Assembly: GCF_000271665.2 (NCBI RefSeq)
Contig: NZ_CP010978.1
Location: 1,272,501 to 1,336,500, forward strand
DNA from: Pelosinus fermentans JBW45
Lineage (GTDB): Bacteria; Bacillota; Negativicutes; DSM-13327
DNA length: 64,000 nucleotides
Direction: 5' to 3'
Of the stretch, positions 42,680 to 50,711 are shown piece by piece. Within the stretch, counting starts at the first letter, position 1. Each line of letters starts with the position of its first letter. The notes below the pieces were generated by a model. It was not told the DNA's origin, did no database searches, and was given only the letters and a program-made list of their open reading frames with translations. The position numbers and the translations under genes are program-made.

Positions 42680-43660
42680 ATGCAGGACAGTTTTGGTCGT
42701 ATCATTGACTATTTGCGAATTTCCATTACGGATCGTTGTAATTTTCGCTGCAGCTATTGTATGCCCCCGGAAGGAGTTCCTTTACTTGAACACTCTGAAA
42801 TATTGTCTTACGAAGAGTTGCTTCGTGTCATTCGGATATTGGGACAATATGGCGTGAATAAGATCCGTATTACTGGTGGTGAGCCATTAATTCGCAAGGG
42901 AATATTGGATTTCATTCGTGCTATTAGAGAAATAGAAACGGTTACAGATTTGGCAATGACAACAAACGGCAGCTTACTTGCAGATAGAGCTTATCAGCTT
43001 AAAAAGGCTGGTTTAGATCGAGTAAATATCAGCATTGACACTCTTAATCCAAAAGAATTTTCCCGTATTACAGGTGGCGGCCAATTGTCAGATGTACTAC
43101 AAGGAATTGAAAGTGCTATGAATGCTGGCTTGACTCCCGTTAAGCTAAATGTAGTTGTGACGGAAGTTTTTTCCATGGAAGATCTGTCTTATTTCATAAA
43201 ACAAACCTATGAGTTTCCTATTGCAGTACGATTTATTGAATACATGCCTGTTGGACGCTGCGGTGTGAAAGCAGGATATAGTATTAAGGCAATAAAAAAC
43301 AGCATTAATACAGCAGGGTATGGTATGTTGGAAAAAGCGTTCAGTATAAAGGGAAATGGACCCGCCCATTATTATCGACTGCCACGGGCAATGGGCGTAT
43401 TTGGCTTTATTACGCCTATGACAGAGCATTTTTGTCATACCTGCAACCGCATTCGTTTGACAGCCGATGGGAAAATTAAACCTTGTTTACTTGCAAACAA
43501 AGAATTTGATATTAAGCATGCCTTACGCAGTGGTACGAGTGACAGTAAAGTCGCTGAGCTGTTTATAAAAGCGCTGCAAGGGAAGCCCCTTCATCATATT
43601 TGGGGCAATGAGCGAGAAGGGACGAATTTGATACGAAATATGTCTCAAGTTGGTGGTTAA
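42680..43660 (+). CDS. moaA: GTP 3',8-cyclase MoaA
   Basis: A 326-residue radical SAM enzyme for the first step of molybdopterin synthesis. SAM cluster motif DRCNFRCSYCMPPEG, the GTP-side cluster CHTCNRIRL with the third Cys in KPCLL, ITGGEP, and the essential C-terminal Gly-Gly (QVGG) are all present. Length is near E. coli MoaA (329). ATG 42680 follows GAGAGGAG. Last gene of the Mop cluster, so cofactor supply is tied to the oxidoreductase operon. MoaC, MoaD and MoaE are not in the window. Confidence 0.95.
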   Translation: MQDSFGRIIDYLRISITDRCNFRCSYCMPPEGVPLLEHSEILSYEELLRVIRILGQYGVNKIRITGGEPLIRKGILDFIRAIREIETVTDLAMTTNGSLLADRAYQLKKAGLDRVNISIDTLNPKEFSRITGGGQLSDVLQGIESAMNAGLTPVKLNVVVTEVFSMEDLSYFIKQTYEFPIAVRFIEYMPVGRCGVKAGYSIKAIKNSINTAGYGMLEKAFSIKGNGPAHYYRLPRAMGVFGFITPMTEHFCHTCNRIRLTADGKIKPCLLANKEFDIKHALRSGTSDSKVAELFIKALQGKPLHHIWGNEREGTNLIRNMSQVGG

Positions 43661-43715
43661 AGATAACGCAAAAAAAAGTTCAGCGATAGTATCTATCTCT
43701 AAGCCGCAGCATAAC

Positions 43716-43755
43716 AAAAAAACATCATTTATCTTAACAATAAATGATGTTTTTT
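43716..43755 (+). terminator. Terminator after moaA
   Basis: AAAAAAACATCATTTA and TAAATGATGTTTTTT form a long stem with A- and T-runs. Confidence 0.9.
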
Positions 43756-43805
43756 GTAAGCATAGAAAGTATAAGTTTTTAGGTGCGGAAAAGGTGAGAT
43801 ATTAT

Positions 43806-43900
43806 GAACCACAAAGGCACAATGCCGCTAACGCGGCACACAAAGGAGTGCACGAAAAAATAAATAAAACCCCTTTGTGTCCTTTGCGTCTTTGTGGTTC
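43806..43900. repeat. Intergenic palindromic repeat, copy 6 (full length)
   Basis: Arms GAACCACAAAG and CTTTGTGGTTC; inner side stem ATGCCGC(TAAC)GCGGCA; second stem CACAAAGG/CCTTTGTG. Convergent gap between moaA and lepB. Confidence 0.92.
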
Positions 43901-43940
43901 CTTTTCCGTTTTTATATGTTTAAAAGGACGCACAGCGTTT

Positions 43941-44507
43941 TTATAGTTTATAAACAACCTTGCCTAGAACTTGATTCTTTGGCACAGGGCCGATGTAGCG
44001 ACTGTCACTGCTGTTGTTACGATTATCGCCCATGACAAATACATGGTTCTCCGGAACGATTATCTTAGTATCTGAAGTATAGCTCATGGGTTCTTTCGTA
44101 TACGGTTCATCCAAGGCCATTCCATTTCGATATACTTTATGATCTTTGAATTCTAACGTATCGCCTGGCTTGCCAATGACTCTTTTTACCCATACATGAT
44201 GATCAGGCTCAGTGACCAGTTTTGTCATTGTTAAATATGTATGCATAGGATCGATTAAATCGTCTTTCCAGGTCCGTTCTCGCTGCACGCGGCTGTCGAT
44301 GATAATAATATCGCCATATTCAGGCAATTGACCTAGGGTATGAGGTATTTTAGAAACCAATAAATAGTTATTGCTTTGCAAGGTAGGTTCCATAGAACTG
44401 CCTTGTACTCTCGTAGGGTGGAACAAAAAGGCATTAATGAGCAATGCGCAGGTAAAGGCAATGACAATACTGTAGAGCCAGTCAAAAAGTTCTTCTTTTA
44501 CATTCAT
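43941..44507 (-). CDS. lepB: Signal peptidase I
   Basis: A 188-residue type I signal peptidase with one N-terminal membrane helix (residues about 11-30). The nucleophile Ser is in VQGSSMEPTL, the general base Lys in VKRVIGKPGDTLEF, and the box E motif is FVMGDNRNNSSDSR. Its active site should face the periplasm and cleave Sec and Tat signal peptides. Start ATG 44507 follows GAGGAG on the minus strand. It is short, like the Gram-positive SipS type, although the organism seems to have an outer membrane. Confidence 0.93.
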   Translation of the reverse strand: MNVKEELFDWLYSIVIAFTCALLINAFLFHPTRVQGSSMEPTLQSNNYLLVSKIPHTLGQLPEYGDIIIIDSRVQRERTWKDDLIDPMHTYLTMTKLVTEPDHHVWVKRVIGKPGDTLEFKDHKVYRNGMALDEPYTKEPMSYTSDTKIIVPENHVFVMGDNRNNSSDSRYIGPVPKNQVLGKVVYKL

Positions 44508-44681
44508 AGGGTTACTCCTCATTTTGATAGGTATAGTAAAATGATAATATACTGTTTAATCCAATAGCAAACAATCTATATAGCAACACAATACTACTAT
44601 AGAATGTTACAAAAAACAATAGTAAGCAAAGAATCCTGCTGCCTTTGTAAATTTTCAGTCAAATGCTGTGATTTATAGCTA

Positions 44682-44710
44682 TGGACGATGTAGAGCAGGA
44701 ATGATATACT
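44682..44710 (+). promoter_or_regulatory. Possible promoter of the ASCH-like gene
   Basis: TGGACG at 44682, 17 bases, TATACT at 44705-44710; a second TATAAT overlaps at 44710. The -35 is only fair. Confidence 0.4.
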
Positions 44711-44757
44711 ATAATAAATAAATAGCAAAGATGATGCTGAGATTTCATCAACAAAGC

Positions 44758-44797
44758 AATGGCGCTAAAGACATAAGTTTTTAGTGCCATTTTTAAA
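44758..44797 (+). terminator. Leader terminator ahead of the ASCH-like gene
   Basis: AATGGCGCTAAA and TTTAGTGCCATT pair with one bulge, followed by TTTAAAAG. It lies between the possible promoter at 44682 and the gene at 44863, so it may be an attenuator. The 355-base gap contains nothing else that I can support. Confidence 0.6.
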
Positions 44798-44862
44798 AGA
44801 AATGCTCAGTGTAATCAAGAGAAATAAGTGAGTCAAGTTTTTTTAGATGAAGGAGGAAAAAT

Positions 44863-45210
44863 ATGTTTGCATTAAACTTTCAGTCATCACATCATGAGGA
44901 GCTGCTGCAGAATCGGGTTAAGAACTGTACCGTTCGACTAGGGGATTTAAGGGATGTCTATGCGGAGAATTCTTTAGTTTGGATCACTTTTGGCAAAAAA
45001 TTAAGTCCGAGAAGAAAATTGTACCAAGCTATTATTGATAAGATACTGATAAAGAAATTTTCTCAATTAACTGCTGATGATTTAATACATCAAAATCCCA
45101 GTATCACTACTACAGAGGAATTAATTAAATTCTTTGAAACCTTATATTGTAAATCGATATCACCTAACGATATTGTAAGTGTAATTTATTTTTCAGAAGT
45201 AACCGAATAA
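44863..45210 (+). CDS. ASCH/PUA-like putative RNA-binding protein
   Basis: A 115-residue protein opening MFALNFQSSHHEELLQNRVK with NCTVRLGD, then VWITFGKKLSPRRKLYQAII and a helical part followed by IVSVIYFSEV. This beta-barrel pattern suggests an ASCH or PUA-like domain, which usually binds RNA or acts on nucleosides. GGAGGA lies seven bases before the ATG. No neighbouring gene hints at its substrate. The family assignment is by eye. Confidence 0.65.
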   Translation: MFALNFQSSHHEELLQNRVKNCTVRLGDLRDVYAENSLVWITFGKKLSPRRKLYQAIIDKILIKKFSQLTADDLIHQNPSITTTEELIKFFETLYCKSISPNDIVSVIYFSEVTE

Positions 45211-45227
45211 AGAGATTTATTCAGTTA

Positions 45228-45485
45228 ATGGGTATTGTACCAAGCAGCAATTCAACTTGGTATAATGCTGAAGTGAGAAAGTACCTTTGTCTACGGTCTG
45301 GAACGATTATAAATCGTTTTAAATTGATCGCTCAGCTAGAACTTAAATAGAAATTATCTCTTGCCGAAATTGAATTCCTTTGCATTCAAACAATTCCACT
45401 TTATTCAAAATGTAAAAAGAGCTTTGATATTATTGAAAGGCATTGTAAGGTAGCTAATTTACTTAGTAAATCGCTTATTTTATGA
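45228..45485 (+). pseudogene. Interrupted small reading frame (in-frame TAG)
   Basis: An 85-codon frame from ATG 45228 to TGA 45483-45485 with one TAG at 45348-45350. Both halves read like protein (SGTIINRFKLIAQLELK before the stop and KLSLAEIEFLCIQTIPLYS after it). There is no ribosome binding site. It may be a decayed gene or a chance opening. The 573-base gap to the TetR gene otherwise holds only the terminator at 45532. Confidence 0.3.
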
Positions 45486-45531
45486 TACTTGTGACATGCG
45501 AGCCATGTAAATAACTTTGCAAAGTGATATC

Positions 45532-45584
45532 AAAAAAAAGCGCAAGCAAACACTTTATTGAGTGTAAGGCTTGCGCTTTTTTTT
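45532..45584. terminator. Strong bidirectional terminator
   Basis: AAAAAAAAGCGCAAGC and GCTTGCGCTTTTTTTT form a perfect 16-bp stem, with an inner ACACTT/GAGTGT stem. Confidence 0.92.
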
Positions 45585-45783
45585 ATTAGTTCTGTTACCA
45601 GCTTCGGTAAAAAAAGAAATAATTAGGATTGTTTGTGATTTACTCAGTGGGTAATTTTTACATGTTGATATTGGGCCCGGAAAACCAAATGATAAAACCT
45701 ACGTTCCCATTTGTTTACAAACTATACAACCAAGGGATGTATTCGAGATCTAGGGTATTTCGATCTTAAGGTTCTTCAAATAG

Positions 45784-46383
45784 CTAGTTTTGGACAGGAT
45801 TGCATATTGGTTCTAAATAAATAGTGTATAAGTTGTTCTTTATCTGCTCTATAGTATATTTATTATTACGTAGAAAGATGTAAGCCTCAATACCAATTAT
45901 CGTCAATAGAGTATGCGTAATAAATTTTATTTCTAAATAAATCGGACTTTGTTTGTTTAGATGATTCTCAAGTAATTTATGTAATGTTTGATCCAACCAA
46001 GAGTAAATGGGCGATGAATAATAATTATAATTCATGGAAGGCTTGATTATTGCAGAGTTCTTAAAATATTGATATCCTTTTTCGTTGAATTCAATAAAAC
46101 ACTCGAAGAAAAATTTTATTTGATTGAAAGTAGAATTGTTAGAATCTTCAATAAAAGTTGTTATTTCTGCTTTTAATAATTTGATATCCTCCATAAGTAA
46201 GTCTAGAAAAATCTCATCCATACTCTTATAGCGACGATAAAGAGTAGCTTGCCCTATACCTGTTTTCTTAGCAATCTGGTACATCTTGACGTTAGATATT
46301 CCGCCGCTTTCGAAAATTAGTTTATGAGCAGTCTGTAAGATACGAGTATTTATTTGGTCTTTTTTTTTAATATCATCTGACAT
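45784..46383 (-). CDS. TetR/AcrR-family repressor of the efflux operon
   Basis: A 199-residue TetR protein. The helix-turn-helix is at residues about 30-52 (MYQIAKKTGIGQATLYRRYKS), and the remaining helices form the ligand domain. It is divergent from the MATE-TolC-RND genes, and two palindromes of TetR style (CGGACAATTGTCCG) lie in the shared 383-base gap. It probably represses the pumps until it binds one of their substrates. The C-terminal part is rich in Asn, Lys and Ile and has no clear family relative by eye. Confidence 0.9.
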   Translation of the reverse strand: MSDDIKKKDQINTRILQTAHKLIFESGGISNVKMYQIAKKTGIGQATLYRRYKSMDEIFLDLLMEDIKLLKAEITTFIEDSNNSTFNQIKFFFECFIEFNEKGYQYFKNSAIIKPSMNYNYYSSPIYSWLDQTLHKLLENHLNKQSPIYLEIKFITHTLLTIIGIEAYIFLRNNKYTIEQIKNNLYTIYLEPICNPVQN

Positions 46384-46594
46384 ATGGCAATAATCCTCCT
46401 TAATTTATATTTATAACACGTGAAAATAATTCCAAGCTATTGCAGAAAAATAGTATTATTTTTTGATTTGTTTCATCATTATAACATATTTTAAAGATTA
46501 ATTTAAAAATCTCCTTATACGAAATCGAGTAAATATAACGTTTTGACAAAGAGTGCAGTAAATAATATTAATTGTTATTATAAGAAAATATCAA

Positions 46595-46623
46595 TTGATT
46601 ATCGGACAATTGTCCGGTATAAT
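46595..46623 (+). promoter_or_regulatory. Promoter of the efflux operon
   Basis: TTGATT at 46595-46600, 17-base spacer, TATAAT at 46618-46623. Operator 1 fills the spacer and operator 2 starts eight bases after the -10, so repressor binding would block RNA polymerase. Confidence 0.8.
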
Positions 46624-46644
46624 ATATTACGGGACAGTTGTCCG
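46603..46644. promoter_or_regulatory. Two palindromic TetR-type operators
   Basis: CGGACAATTGTCCG (46603-46616, perfect) and GGGACAGTTGTCCG (46631-46644, two changes). Centres are 28 bases apart. They flank the -10 of the efflux promoter and lie in the gap shared with the divergent TetR gene. Confidence 0.8.
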
Positions 46645-46766
46645 ACGTGAACTTTATCGCTTAATTGAAGAGTGTAAAAAATAGCGAGGATGTCACTACA
46701 TAAAACATATGGAATAGTAGTTGCTTTTTTTAGCTGGATTTCTATGCAATAGTAATGGAGGTTGCA

Positions 46767-48113
46767 ATGAAAAATGATATTTTTGAAAATCAGTCAATCC
46801 CTAAGGCGGTAGGAAGCTTAGCATTACCGACTATAATGGGAATGCTAGTTATGATTGTTTATAATTTGGCAGGGACTTTTTTTGTCGGACAGCTACATGA
46901 TGCTAATCAGGTAGCTGCTATTACAATTACTATGCCAGTTTTTCTGTTACTTATGGCATTTGGCAGTTTATTCGGTGTTGGTGGTGGCAGCTATATATCT
47001 ATTCTTTTAGGAAAAAAGGAAGGTGAAGAGGCAAAACAAGCAGCGTCCGTTGCTTTTTATGGGAGCCTCGCAATAGGAGTAATCTGTATGCTGGCAGGCC
47101 TGCTATTTATGCCCCAGATCTTGCACTTGTCAGGAGCAAGTGATAATACATATGAGTATGCTAAAGGTTATTTAATGATTATTGCCGTTGGATCTCCCGC
47201 TATTGTAGCGAGTTTTGCCCTAGGACAGATTATTCGTGCCGAAGGGGCGGCAAAGCAAGCAATGGCAGGAATGATGATTGGGACGGTCATCAATATAGCT
47301 CTTGATCCTATTTTCATTTTATGGCTGGGAATGGGTGTAACAGGTGCTGCCATTGCTACTGTTATTGCCAATATTATTTCAGTTTCTTATTATATTTACT
47401 ATTTTGTAAAAAACGATAGTCAACTGTCTATTTCTTTTAAAAAGTTTGTATTGAATAAGGCGATCCTGAAGGCCATTTTTTCAATCGGAACTCCTGCGTC
47501 TATCAATTCCCTGTTAATGAGCACTTCTAATATTATTTTGAATAATTTCGCCGTACATTACGGGGATAATGTTGTGGCCGCTTTAGGAGTAGTAAGTAGA
47601 GTAGTTTTGATTCCGATTATGCTGTTATTTGGTTTATGCCAGGGAGTACAGCCGCTTATCGGCTATAACTATGCGGCAAACAATAGGAAGCGTATGATTA
47701 GTATTATAAATTTTACAGCCTTATGGGGTACTGCTATAGGAACTATTTTTGCATTATTGTTCTATTGGATGGGGAAAAGAACAATCGAGGTATTTATTAA
47801 TGATCCTGTGGTAGTGGATTTAGGAGAAAACTTTTTGCAAGTCATTCTACTATCAATTCCCTTTTTAGGAATTCAGTTTTTGCTGACGACTAGTTTTCAG
47901 GCCATGGGAGAAGGGATTCCTTCACTTTGGCTTTCTATTTCGAGACAAGGAATACTGTTTATTCCAATTTTAATTATTGCTAATGCATGGGGAGGATTAA
48001 AGGGGGTTATTTATGCTCAGCCAATGGCTGACATTATGACAACAGTTTTGGCTGTAGTCTTGTTTTATAGGGAAGTAAGAAAAGAACAGGTACTGCTTGG
48101 TAAAAAACAATAA
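46767..48113 (+). CDS. MATE-family multidrug efflux transporter
   Basis: A 448-residue inner-membrane protein with twelve hydrophobic segments in two related halves, the MATE layout (SLALPTIMGMLVMIVYNLAG at the start and GTPASINSLLMSTSNIILNN in the second half). It exports cationic drugs with Na+ or H+. ATG 46767 follows TGGAGG; the in-frame ATG at 46755 is part of that site. It is the first gene behind the TetR-controlled promoter and 77 bases before tolC. A MATE pump in one array with a complete RND pump is uncommon. Confidence 0.92.
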   Translation: MKNDIFENQSIPKAVGSLALPTIMGMLVMIVYNLAGTFFVGQLHDANQVAAITITMPVFLLLMAFGSLFGVGGGSYISILLGKKEGEEAKQAASVAFYGSLAIGVICMLAGLLFMPQILHLSGASDNTYEYAKGYLMIIAVGSPAIVASFALGQIIRAEGAAKQAMAGMMIGTVINIALDPIFILWLGMGVTGAAIATVIANIISVSYYIYYFVKNDSQLSISFKKFVLNKAILKAIFSIGTPASINSLLMSTSNIILNNFAVHYGDNVVAALGVVSRVVLIPIMLLFGLCQGVQPLIGYNYAANNRKRMISIINFTALWGTAIGTIFALLFYWMGKRTIEVFINDPVVVDLGENFLQVILLSIPFLGIQFLLTTSFQAMGEGIPSLWLSISRQGILFIPILIIANAWGGLKGVIYAQPMADIMTTVLAVVLFYREVRKEQVLLGKKQ

Positions 48114-48190
48114 AATGTGCACAGGAGAATTTTTTAAAGTTAGAGGGAAGGTCAGGATTATATTTTACTATGATAATTAGGAGGTTCTTT

Positions 48191-49474
48191 ATGAAATTAA
48201 AGCGTCAATGGATTGTTGGGCTAATTCCACTCATTATAGTAATGATAGCCAATCAATCTGTGTTTGCAGCCCCAGTTACGCTATCACTAGATGACAGCAT
48301 AAAAATGGCATTGGAAAATAATCATGATATTAAATATGCGAAATCGTCCAGAGAAAAGTCTTATTGGGCTCTGGAGGAAACAAAAAAAAATAAGAAGGTT
48401 TCCGTGGATTACAACCATACAAGTGAACGTTACAAGACTTCAACATCATCTGGGGATACATACACGAACGATTTTGATAACCAGGTAACGCTCACTCTTC
48501 CTATTTACTCTGGTGGTAAATTAGAAGGAGAAATTGATCAGGCCAAATTTGATCTAAAAGTAGCGGACCTTGAGATTGCTGCAACCAAGCAGCAACTTAA
48601 ACTAGATGTTGTTAAGGATTATTTTACAGTACTAGAATATCGTAATGAAGTCCAAGTAGACCAGGAAACAGTAAACAACTATGTAGATCATCTAAATTTA
48701 GTAAAGGTCAAGTATGATCAAGGTTTGGTAGCTAAGACGGATATTTTGTCAAGTCAGGTTGATTTGGCAAAGGCTCAGGATACCTTAATAATAGCCCAAA
48801 ACAACTACAATAATGCTGTAGCTACTCTTAATAATGCGATTGGGTTACCCCATCACACGGAACTGCAACTGAAGGACGACTTTACATATGAAAAATATTC
48901 CCTGCCACTTGAGGAGTGCATTCAATATGCAAAGGACCATCGACCCGAAATTGTTCAATATGAGGCGAAAGTTGCCAGTGCCCATTCTGGTGTAAAAATC
49001 GCTAAGAGCGGTTATTTGCCTACGGTTGATTTTACCGCTCAGGAAGGTTGGAATGATAGCCATACTCCTGGTTTAGATAACAACAATTGGACGGTGAAAC
49101 TGACGGCTTCATTTAATGTATTCGATTCCGGTATCAACAATGCCAAAGTTAAACAAGCACAGCATAATGTTGATATGGTGGGGGATCAGGCAGAGAAGGA
49201 ACAGGATTCAATATTGTTGGATGTTCGCCAATACTATTTTAGCATGCAAGAAGCAGAAAAACGGATTGATACCAATAAGGTATCGGTGAATTATGCCCAA
49301 GAAAGCCTGATGATTCAGCAAGCTCGTTATGCTGTGGGAATAGGTACAAATCTTGATCTTCTGGATGCTGTATTGTCCCTTGCTACCGCTAAAAAGGACC
49401 TCATCCAGGCTCTATATGACTATAATACAAATAAAGCTAAGTTAGAAAAGGCAATGGGTTTGTCAGTGGAGTAA
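48191..49474 (+). CDS. tolC: TolC-family outer-membrane efflux channel
   Basis: A 427-residue outer-membrane factor. A signal peptide covers residues 1-26 (cleavage after VFAA). Two OEP repeats follow, each beginning with a paired helical stretch (LSLDDSIKMALENNHDIKYA, then LPLEECIQYAKDHRPEIVQY). It should form a trimeric channel across the outer membrane for the RND pump and adaptor encoded next. Its presence is direct evidence that the cell has two membranes. ATG 48191 follows TAGGAGG. Confidence 0.93.
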   Translation: MKLKRQWIVGLIPLIIVMIANQSVFAAPVTLSLDDSIKMALENNHDIKYAKSSREKSYWALEETKKNKKVSVDYNHTSERYKTSTSSGDTYTNDFDNQVTLTLPIYSGGKLEGEIDQAKFDLKVADLEIAATKQQLKLDVVKDYFTVLEYRNEVQVDQETVNNYVDHLNLVKVKYDQGLVAKTDILSSQVDLAKAQDTLIIAQNNYNNAVATLNNAIGLPHHTELQLKDDFTYEKYSLPLEECIQYAKDHRPEIVQYEAKVASAHSGVKIAKSGYLPTVDFTAQEGWNDSHTPGLDNNNWTVKLTASFNVFDSGINNAKVKQAQHNVDMVGDQAEKEQDSILLDVRQYYFSMQEAEKRIDTNKVSVNYAQESLMIQQARYAVGIGTNLDLLDAVLSLATAKKDLIQALYDYNTNKAKLEKAMGLSVE

Positions 49475-49532
49475 GGTATCTAACGAAGTGAAAGTATTAA
49501 ATTTGAGAATTTTCCAATTAGGAGGAATATAA

Positions 49533-50699
49533 GTGAGTGTTAAACTTTCCAGCAAAATGTATTTTGGACTCATCGTTCTAGCCGTTGTGGTAGCGCTTGG
49601 TGCTGTACGTTATATTTCGGCACTCAAACCAACGATGCAAATGTCCCAAACAGTAGAAGTAAAAGCTATGCAGGTAATGAAGCAAGATATTACCACTAAC
49701 TACGATTTTGTAGGGCAGGTTAAATCTAAAAATGAAATAAAAGTGATGTCTAAAGTGTCTGGCAATATTGTAGAGAAAATGGTGAATGGTGGCGATACAG
49801 TTTATAAGGGGCAGCCATTGTTTCGCATTGACAATAAGCAATATCGGTCAGCGGTGAATTCTGCCAGGGCAACACTGGGTAAGTCGCAAGCGACACTGAA
49901 TAATACCCAAAAAGATGTGGAAAGATACAGGCAATTAGCAGCTATTAATGGTGTTGCTCAGCAAACCTTAGACGCTCAGATTGCTCAAGCAGAAGAAGAT
50001 GCTGCTGAAGTGGAAGCCAACCGGGCTAATTTACAACAGGCGCAAGAAGATGAACAGGATACTTTAATCCTCTCACCTGTTGACGGCCGAATTGATTTAA
50101 ATGACTTAAGCCTTGGAGATTATGTGACAGCAGGATCAACTAAACTAGCCACGTTATCGTCAGTTGACCCGCTTTGGGTTCAATTCAGTATGAGTGAAAA
50201 TGAATACTTAGATCTTGTCCACTTGGGAAATGGTACCTTACCAAGTGGTTTTAAAGAGAATCTTAAACTTATTCTTAGTAATGGCAGCGAATATCCTTTG
50301 CTAGGTCATATTGAGCAAATTGATAAAGGCATTACTGATGCAGCAGGGACAATTACGATAAAAGCTTCTTTTGACAATCCCCAAAACATACTCATGCCTG
50401 GTATGTTTGCTAAAATCGTAGCACCGGGAGGGTTGCATCAGGGAGCATTGCTAATCCCGCAGCGAGCGGTAACCAAATTATTAAATAAAACCTTTGTTTC
50501 TGTTGTAACAGATGATAATAAGGCAGAAAGCCGTATTGTGACGCTGGGAGAAAAGGCAGGAAATCTATGGATCGTAAAAGATGGCTTGACGATTAATGAT
50601 CGTATTATTGTAGAGGGTATTAATAAGGTTAAAGACGGATCTGCATTATCAGTAATTATGGTACAACCGGATGAATTGCAGATTCCGGCTAAGCAATAG
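49533..50699 (+). CDS. acrA: RND efflux periplasmic adaptor (AcrA family)
   Basis: A 388-residue membrane fusion protein. An N-terminal membrane anchor or signal (residues 9-29) is followed by the lipoyl-like half (VMSKVSGNIVEKMVNGGDTV), a helical hairpin with many Ala and Gln, the beta-barrel domain (TLSSVDPLWVQFSMSENEY) and the membrane-proximal domain. No lipobox Cys is seen, unlike E. coli AcrA. It links the RND pump to TolC. GTG start behind TAGGAGG. Confidence 0.92.
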   Translation: MSVKLSSKMYFGLIVLAVVVALGAVRYISALKPTMQMSQTVEVKAMQVMKQDITTNYDFVGQVKSKNEIKVMSKVSGNIVEKMVNGGDTVYKGQPLFRIDNKQYRSAVNSARATLGKSQATLNNTQKDVERYRQLAAINGVAQQTLDAQIAQAEEDAAEVEANRANLQQAQEDEQDTLILSPVDGRIDLNDLSLGDYVTAGSTKLATLSSVDPLWVQFSMSENEYLDLVHLGNGTLPSGFKENLKLILSNGSEYPLLGHIEQIDKGITDAAGTITIKASFDNPQNILMPGMFAKIVAPGGLHQGALLIPQRAVTKLLNKTFVSVVTDDNKAESRIVTLGEKAGNLWIVKDGLTINDRIIVEGINKVKDGSALSVIMVQPDELQIPAKQ

Positions 50700-50711
50700 G
50701 GGGGATCTTGA

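Noticed and set aside
45348-45350. Pyrrolysine or suppressor reading of the TAG
   Set aside because: No pyl genes in the window and no ribosome site for the frame; decay is simpler.
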